36,184 nucleotides of DNA, taken from an uncultured Bacteroidales bacterium. Its GTDB lineage: Bacteria > Bacteroidota > Bacteroidia > Bacteroidales > Paludibacteraceae. This document shows, piece after piece, positions 7,510 to 15,253 of this stretch; within the stretch, counting starts at the first letter, position 1, and each line of letters opens with the position of its first letter. The translations under genes and the position numbers were made by a program. The DNA lies in contig CACZVM010000013.1 of the NCBI GenBank assembly GCA_902784585.1, positions 1-36,184 on the forward strand. Reading direction: 5' to 3'. The notes under the pieces are model-generated. The model was not told the DNA's origin and did not search any database. It saw nothing but the letters and a program-made list of their open reading frames with translations.

Positions 7510-7552
7510 AATCTTTTTCATTTAACCTTAAAATCTAATACCATGAAAAACA
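7484..7552 (-). ncRNA. Candidate small non-coding RNA of about 68 bases
   Basis: A full promoter (7558-7589) is followed after about 60 bases by a strong terminator hairpin, with no open frame of any use between. Predicted RNA runs from near 7552 to 7484. Its 5' part (GUUUUUCAUGGUAUUAGAUU, then AAGGUUAAAUG) resembles a leader-plus-terminator element I recall in many Bacteroidales intergenic regions; that recollection is not verified here. Function is unknown. The alternative is an attenuator in front of the kinase operon, but that operon has its own promoter at 7387-7418, downstream of both terminators. Neighbours: the UspA-like gene terminator upstream and the kinase promoter downstream. Confidence 0.6.
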
Positions 7553-7557
7553 CGGTG

Positions 7558-7589
7558 CAAAAGTACTGCTTTTTGAGCATATGACCAAA
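7558..7589 (-). promoter_or_regulatory. Promoter of the small RNA, a copy of the tRNA-Val promoter
   Basis: On the minus strand TTTG (7589-7586), 20 bases, TACTTTTG (7565-7558). The stretch from 7556 shares ggtgcaaaagtactgctttt with the promoter of the tRNA-Val gene at 26581, and both also carry atatgaccaaat at the -33 box. Confidence 0.78.
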
Positions 7590-7609
7590 TATTTTGATTA
7601 GAAAGTGTC

Positions 7610-7645
7610 AAAAATTCACATTTTGCAATTTTTAGTTTGCAAAAT
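7610..7645 (-). terminator. Terminator of the engB-to-uspA gene run
   Basis: On the minus strand a 9-bp stem ATTTTGCAA / TTGCAAAAT with an 8-base loop (7645-7620) is followed by GTGAATTTTTG. It begins 19 bases after the stop of the UspA-like gene. Confidence 0.65.
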
Positions 7646-7663
7646 GGCAGTATTCGGGTGTGA

Positions 7664-8236
7664 TTAGTCGCAAAGTGAGAAAAGATCTTCGCGAGGGTTG
7701 ACCAGTAGAACAGGTACGAGTGCGCGTTGGATGGCATGTTGTTCGGGTGGTCCGAAGAGGATGTCGTCGAGTCCGTAGTCGCGGCTGGCCGTGAGGACAA
7801 GCAGGTCGTGGCGGAAATCTCTCTGTCGTTCGCTGGCCTCCTTGACGAGCGAGAAACTGTCTTTGCGAGCTTGTGCTATCTCGTAAGAGACAGGCTGCCG
7901 GCCATCGGCTATCAGCTGCTGGCTGATTCTCTCGATATGGGTGACGATGCGGTTGACGTTCTGCCGTGCGCGGGAGCCGTAGTCGTTGGCCTGGAGCAGG
8001 ATGATATGTGCGCCGGTATGCCGAGCGATATAGGTACATATCTCCGCCTTGTAGGTTTCTTCTTCGAGCATGGAAACGGGTACGAGCAAGCGGTGCAGCG
8101 GTTTGATCGTCATCGTGGGGGTGATGAAGACGTAGGGACGTCGTTCGTCGCGACACTCCTGCAGATGCTGTCGGATGGTGCGTGACCGGTTGGCGCACTC
8201 GATGAGTCGGATATCGTCGTTATTGTCCCAGATCAT
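7664..8236 (-). CDS. Universal stress protein (UspA)-like domain protein
   Basis: A soluble 190-residue protein. The central and C-terminal parts look like a UspA alpha/beta fold: a first strand HRLLVPVSMLEEE, a second HIILLQAND, a helix with SFSLVKEASE, then HDLLVLTASRDYG and the closing strand VPVLLVNPRED, which is typical of the family. The usual GxxGx9G(S/T) ATP-binding loop before the last strand is not obvious (GLDDILFGPPEQHAIQ instead), so nucleotide binding may be lost. Its ATG overlaps the mltG stop by 4 bases (ATGA), implying translational coupling. The role is unknown. The fold call is fairly sure; a Bacteroidales-specific variant is likely. Confidence 0.65.
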   Translation of the reverse strand: MIWDNNDDIRLIECANRSRTIRQHLQECRDERRPYVFITPTMTIKPLHRLLVPVSMLEEETYKAEICTYIARHTGAHIILLQANDYGSRARQNVNRIVTHIERISQQLIADGRQPVSYEIAQARKDSFSLVKEASERQRDFRHDLLVLTASRDYGLDDILFGPPEQHAIQRALVPVLLVNPREDLFSLCD

Positions 8237-9345
8237 AGTGTCTGCTGCTCTTGTTGTTTGGCGGCTTCGCGTTGCTGGCGTCGCATCTCATCGAAGCGTT
8301 CCCAATTGATGGTATCCATGGTGTGGCGGTACTGACGTGCTGCTGCGGCATGGTTGCCGTAGGAGGACGAGAAGATATGGGTGTTGTTGAGTTGCGGGTT
8401 GGCGCACATGAACAGATAGTCGGTCTTAGGCGCATGGAGCACCATATCCATGGTCTCGGGATTAGGACAGCGGATGGGGCCGGGAGGTAGTCCGGGGTAG
8501 AGATAGGTGTTGTAGGGATTGTCGACAGCCAGATGTCGGTTGAGTACGCGTCGCAGTTTGAAATCGCCCACGGCATACTTGACGGTAGGACAGGCCTGTA
8601 GGTGCATCCCGCGGTGTACGCGGTTGATATAGAGGCTGGCGATGATAGGCATCTCCTGTTTGTTATGGCTCTCGCCCTCGACGATAGAGGCAATGATGGC
8701 CACCTCGACAGGAGTGAGGCCAAGCGAGTCGGCCAGTTGGCGTCGCTCTGTATTCCAGAAGGTGTTGTACTCCTGCTGCATACGCTGGAAGAGTTTGTCG
8801 GGCGTGATAGTCCACAGCACCTCGTAGGTATTGGGGATGAAGAGGCATCGGCTGGTCTCGCGGTTGAGGCCGTATTGTGCCATATACGCATCGCTGTCGA
8901 GCAGGCAGAGCAAGGTGAGGCTATCCATCATAAGATGGCGTGTGACACGTCCCGCCAGTTCTTCACGCGTGCGGACATAGTTGTTCCACGTGATCATGAC
9001 GGGGGTCTGTCGTCCGTATTTGAGCCTGTTGATCAGTTCGCTATCGCCCATCTGCGGCGGGAAGGTATAGTGGCCGGGTTCGGGCGAGAGGAAGAGCTTG
9101 AAGCGCTTATGGAGATAGAAATCGTGCCGGCTGCCGATGAAATAGTCGCTATCAAGCAATGCCAGCACGGAGTCGACGGTGGCTCCGGGGTAGATATGAT
9201 AGCTATGCGACTGGCCGTCGCGAGCGCGGAAGTTGCTCACTTGCAGACGATAGTACTGCTCGACGGCGAATGAGCCGACGAGGAAAAGCAGTATGCTCAG
9301 CGTAATAAGCACCGTGCGGACGATATAGCGTTTCTTAATGTCCAT
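8233..9345 (-). CDS. mltG: Endolytic murein transglycosylase MltG (YceG-like)
   Basis: MltG cuts nascent glycan strands in the periplasm and so sets peptidoglycan strand length. The 370-residue chain starts with KKRYIVRTVLITLSILLFLV, a single membrane anchor. A LysM-like region follows, then the YceG catalytic domain: AIIASIVEGE with the presumed catalytic glutamate at residue 223, YINRVHRGMHLQACPTVKYA, NPYNTYLYPGLPPGPI and the final NNTHIFSSSYGNH block. The EKE seen in E. coli is EGE here, which keeps the first glutamate. It lies 30 bases after mutS, in a gap containing a heptanucleotide repeat array, and is coupled to the UspA-like gene downstream. Confidence 0.95.
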   Translation of the reverse strand: MDIKKRYIVRTVLITLSILLFLVGSFAVEQYYRLQVSNFRARDGQSHSYHIYPGATVDSVLALLDSDYFIGSRHDFYLHKRFKLFLSPEPGHYTFPPQMGDSELINRLKYGRQTPVMITWNNYVRTREELAGRVTRHLMMDSLTLLCLLDSDAYMAQYGLNRETSRCLFIPNTYEVLWTITPDKLFQRMQQEYNTFWNTERRQLADSLGLTPVEVAIIASIVEGESHNKQEMPIIASLYINRVHRGMHLQACPTVKYAVGDFKLRRVLNRHLAVDNPYNTYLYPGLPPGPIRCPNPETMDMVLHAPKTDYLFMCANPQLNNTHIFSSSYGNHAAAARQYRHTMDTINWERFDEMRRQQREAAKQQEQQTL

Positions 9346-9363
9346 CGTAGCAATGATTGAATT

Positions 9364-9384
9364 AGGGTTTATGATTTAGGATTT
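9364..9384. repeat. Heptanucleotide repeat array at the mutS-mltG junction
   Basis: Three units (agggttt, atgattt, aggattt on the plus strand). On the coding strand they give the last residues of MutS (KS) and its TAA stop. Confidence 0.75.
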
Positions 9385-12018
9385 GCCACCGACGAGGCGT
9401 TGGATCTCCGACAGTTTGTTGAGTGCCTCGAGGGGCGTGAGACGGTTGATATCGAGCGATTTGACTTCGTCGCGGACCTGCTCGAGAACGGGGTCGTCGA
9501 GTTGGAAGAAACTGAGTTGCATCCCTTCGCGATTCTCGCCCAGGTGGGCCTTGGTATTGATATTAGTATTGGCTGATCCTTCCAGTTCGGACAGGATCTG
9601 GTTGGCCCGTTCGATGATAGAGGCAGGCATGCCAGCCAGTTTGGCCACATGGATACCAAAGCTGTGTTCGGAGCCGCCGCGCACGAGTTTGCGCAGGAAG
9701 ATCACCTTGCCGTTGATCTCCTTGACAGAGACGTTGTAGTTGCGGATACGATCGAAAGTCTGCTCCATCTCATTGAGTTCGTGATAGTGGGTGGCGAAGA
9801 GGGTCTTGGCGTGTCCTTTGTTCTCGTGGATATACTCGACGATGGCCCAGGCGATGGAAATGCCGTCGTACGTGCTGGTACCGCGTCCGAGTTCGTCGAA
9901 GAGGACGAGGCTGCGTTCGCTCAGGTTGTTCAGGATAGAGGCGGCTTCGTTCATCTCAACCATAAAGGTGGACTCTCCTAATGATATATTATCGCTCGCG
10001 CCCACACGCGTGAAGATCTTGTCGACCACTCCGATAGAGGCGCTCTCGGCAGGCACGAACGAACCCATCTGTGCGAGCAGCACGATGAGTGCTGTCTGGC
10101 GGAGTAGGGCCGATTTACCGGCCATGTTAGGACCTGTGATGATGATGATCTGCTGGCTGTTGTTGTCGAGCAGCACGTCGTTGGCGATATACTGTTCGCC
10201 GGGTGGCAGTTGTTGTTCGATGACGGGATGGCGTCCTTGTCGGATATCGATCAGGAGGCTGTCGTTGACATCGGGGCACACATAGCGGTAGTCGGCAGCT
10301 ACGGTCGCGAAAGAGAGCAGGCAGTCGAGTTGTGCGAGAACGCTTGCGTTGAGTTGCATCTGCGGCACCCATTCGGTGAGGGCGAGCATCAGTTCCTGAT
10401 AGAGTCGGTTCTCGATGACGAGGATGCGGTCTTCCGCCGACGTGATCTTCTCTTCGTACGCCTTCAGTTCGTCGGTGATATAGCGTTCCGCTCCGACGAG
10501 TGTCTGCTTGCGTATCCACTCGGCAGGTACTTGATCTTTGTAGGTGTTGCGTACCTCGAGGTAGTAGCCGAAGACATTGTTGAATCCGATCTTGAGGCTC
10601 TGTATGCCGGTGCGTTCTGCTTCGCGCTGCTGGACCTGGATCAGGTAGTTCTTGCCGTCCGACTGGATAGCGCGCAGTTCGTCCAGTTCGCTATCCACGC
10701 CGTGTGCGATGGTGCCTGGGCGCCCTTGAGCGAGTGGCGGATCGGGTACTATCTCGCGTTCGATACGGCTGCGCATCTCGGAGCAGGGATCGAGTTGTTC
10801 GCCCAACAGCGTCAGATAGGTGTTGTCGTGAGCGGCCTGACAGATGTCTTTGACGGGTCGGACAGCACGCAGGGCGCGTCCGAGTTGAACCATCTCACGT
10901 GGTCCGATACGGCCGGTGGATATCTTGCTGACGATGCGCTCGAGGTCGCCCACCTGGGAGAGTGCTTCGCGGAGTGTCTCGCGTGCCTCCGGGTGGCGGA
11001 AGAGGTGCTCCACTACCGTCTGACGATTGCGGATAGGCCGCACGTCCTTGAGCGGGAAAGCCATCCATCGATGGAGCAGGCGTCCGCCCATAGGGGTGAT
11101 GGTGCGATCGATGATGTCGTAGAGGGTACGACTCTCTTCTGTCTGTCCACCGAGCAGTTCAAGATTGCGGATGGTGAAGCGATCGAGCCACACATATTTC
11201 TCTTCTTCGATACGGCTGAGGTGCTGTATATGGCCTGTCTGCAGGTGCTGCGTCATATCCAGATACATCAGTATGCCTCCTGCTGCGGTGATGCCTGCAG
11301 GCATGTTGTCGAGTCCGAAGCCCTTGAGCGAGGAGACGCCCCAGAGCTTCTGTAGGCGTTCGTGTGCAGTGGACTCGACGAGCATCCAGTCCTCGAGTTC
11401 GAAAGTGAAATACTTATTGCCAAAGAGGTTCTCTATGTCGGCTTTGCGTCCGCGCAGATAAAGAATCTCTTTGGGCGCAAAGTTGGTGAGCAGTTTGTCG
11501 ATATAGTCGCTATCCCCTTGTCCGGCCATAAACTCACCGGTGGAGATGTCGAGGAAGGCTACGCCTATCTGGCCTCTGAATGCTGAATGCTGGCGGCTGT
11601 CCACAAAATGGATACAAGCCACCCAGTTGTTCTCCTTCTGGGTAAGGGTGGTGTCGGAATAGCTGACCCCGGGGGTGACGAGCTCGGTGACACCGCGTTT
11701 GACCAGTTTCTTGGTCAATTTGGGATCTTCGAGTTGGTCGCAGATAGCGACGCGTAGGCCGGCACGCACGAGTTTGGGCAGATAGGTGTCGAGTGCATGG
11801 AAGGGGAAGCCTGCCATTTCGAGTGCCTGTGCGGCGCCGGAAGAGCCGTTGGAGCGGTGGGTAAGGGTGATATTGAGTATCTTGCTGGCCCGGACTGCGT
11901 CCTCGGCGTAGGTCTCGTAGAAATCGCCGCAACGGAAGAGCAGCATCGCATCGGGATACTGCGTCTTAATGTCGCGGAATTGGCGCATCATCGGGGTTAG
12001 TTCTTCGTTATTTGCCAT
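9376..12018 (-). CDS. mutS: DNA mismatch repair protein MutS
   Basis: Full-length 880-residue MutS, which recognises mismatches as a dimer and starts repair with MutL. The mismatch-reading motif is present (RCGDFYETY, Phe33 and Glu35). The ATPase domain has Walker A GPNMAGKS at about 629-636, [13 protein letters not shown], Walker [17 protein letters not shown], and the [12 protein letters not shown] histidine switch, followed by the dimerisation helix-turn-helix. The C-terminal tail after residue 810 carries a short linker and a small helical region that could serve tetramer formation. The start at 12018 lies 3 bases after the TonB receptor stop, so the gene is co-transcribed with an outer-membrane receptor gene. 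The last two residues and the stop lie in repeat DNA. Confidence 0.98.
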   Translation of the reverse strand: MANNEELTPMMRQFRDIKTQYPDAMLLFRCGDFYETYAEDAVRASKILNITLTHRSNGSSGAAQALEMAGFPFHALDTYLPKLVRAGLRVAICDQLEDPKLTKKLVKRGVTELVTPGVSYSDTTLTQKENNWVACIHFVDSRQHSAFRGQIGVAFLDISTGEFMAGQGDSDYIDKLLTNFAPKEILYLRGRKADIENLFGNKYFTFELEDWMLVESTAHERLQKLWGVSSLKGFGLDNMPAGITAAGGILMYLDMTQHLQTGHIQHLSRIEEEKYVWLDRFTIRNLELLGGQTEESRTLYDIIDRTITPMGGRLLHRWMAFPLKDVRPIRNRQTVVEHLFRHPEARETLREALSQVGDLERIVSKISTGRIGPREMVQLGRALRAVRPVKDICQAAHDNTYLTLLGEQLDPCSEMRSRIEREIVPDPPLAQGRPGTIAHGVDSELDELRAIQSDGKNYLIQVQQREAERTGIQSLKIGFNNVFGYYLEVRNTYKDQVPAEWIRKQTLVGAERYITDELKAYEEKITSAEDRILVIENRLYQELMLALTEWVPQMQLNASVLAQLDCLLSFATVAADYRYVCPDVNDSLLIDIRQGRHPVIEQQLPPGEQYIANDVLLDNNSQQIIIITGPNMAGKSALLRQTALIVLLAQMGSFVPAESASIGVVDKIFTRVGASDNISLGESTFMVEMNEAASILNNLSERSLVLFDELGRGTSTYDGISIAWAIVEYIHENKGHAKTLFATHYHELNEMEQTFDRIRNYNVSVKEINGKVIFLRKLVRGGSEHSFGIHVAKLAGMPASIIERANQILSELEGSANTNINTKAHLGENREGMQLSFFQLDDPVLEQVRDEVKSLDINRLTPLEALNKLSEIQRLVGGKS

Positions 12019-12021
12019 GAT

Positions 12022-14493
12022 TTAGCGTAGATCAAAAGTTATCTTCAGATTATATCGTCTTCCGGTGAGGTAGTTGGGGCTGCGCCAGGAGTGACCGTCG
12101 GCATCGTCGAGGTAGAAATAGGAATTGACGTTGCGCCATCCGACGAGGTTGAACACCTCGAACTGGATAGCCCACTGCTTGATATGTCTGGCTCCGGGGC
12201 GGCGCATGAACTTCGCTGTCTTCTCGTTGAAGACATAGGTGGCACCGAGGTCGATACGTTTGTACATAGGCATTCTTCCCCACTGCTGGCTGTTATGCGG
12301 CAGGTAGAATGGTTGGCCGTCGGAGAACTGCATCTTGAGATGGAACTTCAGTTGTGGCAGTTGGGGCAGATAGTCCTGGAAGAGCATGGTGAAATTGAAC
12401 CGTTGCTCTGTGGGGGAGGGGATCCATGGCCCGCTTCCGGTTCCCTCCTGACTGGCGATTTGCCGTTGCCGGGCTGTCATGGTGGAGAAGGATATCCAAG
12501 AGTCGGCACCGGGTACGAGTTCGCCATAGAGCTTGAGATCAAGTCCTGCGGCATAGCCTACGGCATCGTTGCGTCCGCTGTAGCGTACGCGCACATTGTC
12601 AACGGTATAGGTCTCCATCCTGTCGATATACTTGTAGTATGCTTCGGCGGTGAACTTAAACGGTCGGCCCCATGCTCGGAAATAATAGTCGGTGCCAAGT
12701 ACAACATGTACAGAACGCTGGGCGCGCAGATTGCGATTGAGTGCGATGCGGGTGATGCCGTTATGGTCGGTGACGGTGTCGCGCAGTTCCTTGTAGAACG
12801 GCGCTTGATAGTAGAGGCCCGTAGCCAGTCGGAGGCTCAGGTCGCGTTTCCATCCGGGTATCCACTCGACACTGGCGCGTGGGGAGGGGAGTACTTCGTT
12901 GTTCCAGCTCCACCATTGGAGACGTCCGCCGACGGTGAGGATCCACTGTCCGGAAGAGGTGTGCCAGCGGTGTTGATTCTGGACGTATGCTTGAAGCCGT
13001 GCGGACTGCATCGAGCTGTCGCCACGCATGGAATAGTAGAGGGCCATATCGTGCCCGTTGTTGGGCATGGAGTAGCCGGCAGAGTCGCGCCATTCCCATT
13101 CGCTGATATGATCGCGGATGAGTTCGCCCTGTCCGCTTATTCCCCAGGAGAGCGTGTTAGACTCGCGTGTCCAACTGCCGTGGTGGGCGAGGGTGAAGAC
13201 ACCGGCGCGGAGGAAGTTGCGCGCGTGCTGATGGAAGATACCCGTGGCGAGTACGTTGCTCTGGTCGGACGGGTTGACTTGCTCGCTGAGCATGTTGCCG
13301 GTGGCGGAACCGTCGGCCGAACCCTTGGAGAGTACATACTGACCGGTGATGTCGAAGGTCTCGCGCTCGTTGGTATAGAAACCGGACAGGTCGAAGCCGA
13401 TCTCCACCTCATCGCTCACGTGACCTTGTGCACTGATAGCCGCAAAGGCAGTGAGGAATCGGTCTTTCTCCTGACCGTCGTAGTAGATATTGAGTTGGCG
13501 TGTGGCTACCAGTCCACCCCAACTCTCGCTAAGTGAATCAGGTGTGAAACGGTAGTCGTTGAGGCTGACATTACCCAGAAATGACATGTGCCAACGCGGT
13601 GCTACACGCCACGTGATATAGGTCTGATAATCAAGGTATGTGGGTTGATAATTGCCGGAAGTGGAGAGACCTCCGAGCATATACTTGCTGGTCTTATAGC
13701 GCAAGCCGTGCATCATCGAATAGGTGCTGTCACCGTGTCCTATGTAGAGTTGTGCTCCAAGCAGGCTGGCGCTAAGGCTGGCCTCGAAAGCGGTAGGCCG
13801 CTTATAGCTGATATCGAGTACGGAGGACATCTTATCGCCGTAACGTGCGCTATAGCCACCGGCTGAGAAAGAGAGGTTGTCCACCATCTCTGGATTAACG
13901 AACGAGAGTCCTTCCTGTTGGCCCGATCGGATCAGCAAGGGGCGGTGTACCTCGATGCCGTTGACATAGACGGAGTTCTCGTCGAACGAACCGCCGCGAA
14001 CGTTGTATTGCGAACTGAGTTCGTTGGTCTGACTCACACCGGCGAAGGTGATGAGCAGACTCTCGATAGATCCACCGGTAGCATCGGGCATGACGCGGGT
14101 GGTGGAGGCATCTATCTGGTCCATCGTTCCCTGGGTGCGTTTGAGACCGCGTACCTCTATCTCGGTGAGCAGTTGTTCGTCGGTAAGCAGTTGAACGTTG
14201 ATATTGAGCACGTCATGCAGATCGATGATACGTTGTTGGACGGTGGTATAGCCGATCATGGAGTAGGAGAGGACTACCGTGTCCGCTTCGTCCATGACGA
14301 GTTCGTAAAAGCCGTTCTTGTTCGTCGATGTACCGAGCGGTCGGTCGGCATTGAGAACCACCACATTCGCCAACTCAATACCTATGTTGTCTTGATCGAC
14401 CACGTAACCGTAGATACGGGCGTTGCGAGCAAAGACCGTCAGACTGCACGAACACAGGAGCAAAAAGTTTACTATTTTTAAGATTCTATGCAT
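12022..14493 (-). CDS. TonB-dependent outer-membrane receptor with carboxypeptidase-like regulatory domain
   Basis: An 823-residue outer-membrane protein. Residues 1-22 (ILKIVNFLLLCSCSLTVFA) are a signal peptide. A CarboxypepD_reg-like domain follows (ARIYGYVVDQDNIGIELANV to VQLL, about residues 25-105), then a plug domain (GGSIESLLITFAGVSQTNEL, YNVRGGSFDENSVYVNGIEV) and a beta-barrel ending in LKITFDLR, whose final arginine follows a hydrophobic strand as in other barrels. It should import a large or scarce substrate using TonB energy. No SusD-like partner lies beside it and it is shorter than most SusC proteins, so the ligand is unknown. It follows engB after about 90 bases that hold an 11-bp tandem repeat. 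Confidence 0.92.
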   Translation of the reverse strand: MHRILKIVNFLLLCSCSLTVFARNARIYGYVVDQDNIGIELANVVVLNADRPLGTSTNKNGFYELVMDEADTVVLSYSMIGYTTVQQRIIDLHDVLNINVQLLTDEQLLTEIEVRGLKRTQGTMDQIDASTTRVMPDATGGSIESLLITFAGVSQTNELSSQYNVRGGSFDENSVYVNGIEVHRPLLIRSGQQEGLSFVNPEMVDNLSFSAGGYSARYGDKMSSVLDISYKRPTAFEASLSASLLGAQLYIGHGDSTYSMMHGLRYKTSKYMLGGLSTSGNYQPTYLDYQTYITWRVAPRWHMSFLGNVSLNDYRFTPDSLSESWGGLVATRQLNIYYDGQEKDRFLTAFAAISAQGHVSDEVEIGFDLSGFYTNERETFDITGQYVLSKGSADGSATGNMLSEQVNPSDQSNVLATGIFHQHARNFLRAGVFTLAHHGSWTRESNTLSWGISGQGELIRDHISEWEWRDSAGYSMPNNGHDMALYYSMRGDSSMQSARLQAYVQNQHRWHTSSGQWILTVGGRLQWWSWNNEVLPSPRASVEWIPGWKRDLSLRLATGLYYQAPFYKELRDTVTDHNGITRIALNRNLRAQRSVHVVLGTDYYFRAWGRPFKFTAEAYYKYIDRMETYTVDNVRVRYSGRNDAVGYAAGLDLKLYGELVPGADSWISFSTMTARQRQIASQEGTGSGPWIPSPTEQRFNFTMLFQDYLPQLPQLKFHLKMQFSDGQPFYLPHNSQQWGRMPMYKRIDLGATYVFNEKTAKFMRRPGARHIKQWAIQFEVFNLVGWRNVNSYFYLDDADGHSWRSPNYLTGRRYNLKITFDLR

Positions 14494-14504
14494 GTTAAGT
14501 GTGA

Positions 14505-14566
14505 ACGAGACTTTAACGAGGAACTAACGAGACGTTAACGAGACATTTACGAGACATTTACGAGGG
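14505..14566. repeat. 11-bp tandem repeat upstream of the TonB receptor gene
   Basis: Five complete 11-base units and a partial sixth on the plus strand: acgagacttta, acgaggaacta, acgagacgtta, acgagacattt twice, then acgaggg. The array fills most of the engB-receptor gap. A related array lies at 35884-35927. Confidence 0.85.
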
Positions 14567-14583
14567 CAAAAAGTATACGATTT

Positions 14584-15216
14584 TTAAGATTTTACTTCTG
14601 CGTTCAACTGTTCAATATAGTTCGTTAATTCTTCTCCGCCAAGACCGGTTTCCGAACTGGTTACAAACACAGGCGGCAGTTCTTCCCATTCTTCGAGCAG
14701 GCGTGTCTTGTAGGCCTCAACGTTCTCTTTCAGCCGTACTTTGCCGAGTTTGTCTCCTTTGGTAAACACGATGGCAAACGGAACACCGTTCTCGCCGAGC
14801 CAGTTAATGAACTCGAGGTCGATCTTTTGCGGCTCGTGGCGACAGTCGATGAGCACGAACAGGCATACCAGCTGTTCACGGAGCAGGCAGTACCGTTCAA
14901 TCATCTTTTTCAGCGCCTCACGTTGTTTCTGGCCCGCTTGTGCATAGCCGTAGCCGGGAAGGTCGACGAGGTGCCATTTTTGATTGCTGATTGCTGATTG
15001 CTGATTGCTGACGCTCTCAACCAAAAAATGGTTGATGAGCAGCGTCTTACCCGGTTTCTGGCTCGTCTTGGCGAGCTTGGAATTATGGCACAGCATATTG
15101 ATCAGCGACGACTTGCCCACATTACTGCGGCCGATGAAGGCGTACTCCGGAAGTGTGCTCTGCGGACACGACGCTACATCCGGATTGGATATGATATATT
15201 GAGCGGATTTGATCAT
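14584..15216 (-). CDS. engB: Ribosome biogenesis GTPase EngB (YsxC/YihA)
   Basis: EngB is a small essential GTPase needed for assembly of the large ribosomal subunit. The 210-residue chain has the P-loop GRSNVGKS (29-36), DLPGYGYA as the G3 motif, TKGDK as G4 and a C-terminal [10 protein letters not shown] as G5. Between the strands before G3, where relatives have a short turn, this protein carries about 14 extra residues ([15 protein letters not shown], near 66-81) encoded by 7-base repeats. It starts 21 bases after the cstA-type gene, in a gap that is itself a repeat array. The ATG at 15216 is the only sensible start. Confidence 0.95.
   Translation of the reverse strand: MIKSAQYIISNPDVASCPQSTLPEYAFIGRSNVGKSSLINMLCHNSKLAKTSQKPGKTLLINHFLVESVSNQQSAISNQKWHLVDLPGYGYAQAGQKQREALKKMIERYCLLREQLVCLFVLIDCRHEPQKIDLEFINWLGENGVPFAIVFTKGDKLGKVRLKENVEAYKTRLLEEWEELPPVFVTSSETGLGGEELTNYIEQLNAEVKS
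14974..15015. repeat. Heptanucleotide repeat array inside engB
   Basis: Four perfect consecutive copies of tgattgc (14981-15008) with a decayed unit on each side (ccatttt, tgacgct), 42 bp if the flanks are included. The translation repeats every 7 residues ([10 protein letters not shown]). The flanking boundaries are uncertain; the perfect core is not. Confidence 0.88.
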
Positions 15217-15225
15217 AAATTAGTT

Positions 15226-15253
15226 ATGATTTCAAATTTATGATTTAGGATTC
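15226..15253. repeat. Heptanucleotide repeat array at the cstA-engB junction
   Basis: Four units (atgattt, caaattt, atgattt, aggattc on the plus strand). On the coding strand the array supplies the last residues (NPKS) and TAA stop of the CstA-type protein and nearly all of the gap to engB. Confidence 0.82.

Noticed and set aside
7543-7584. Short plus-strand peptide starting MKNTVQKYCF
   Set aside because: It is antisense to the small RNA 5' end and its promoter, with no promoter of its own. The leader-like look comes from the conserved minus-strand element.
10210-11355. A 381-codon plus-strand frame opposite mutS
   Set aside because: Antisense to unmistakable MutS motifs; no promoter and no recognisable fold.
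12091-13536. A 481-codon plus-strand frame opposite the TonB receptor
   Set aside because: Antisense shadow of the barrel gene; the sense strand has signal peptide, plug and barrel motifs.
14498-14580. Promoter for the TonB receptor within the engB-receptor gap
   Set aside because: The only candidate, TATACTTTTTG, has one base too many for TAnnTTTG and no TTTG at the right distance.
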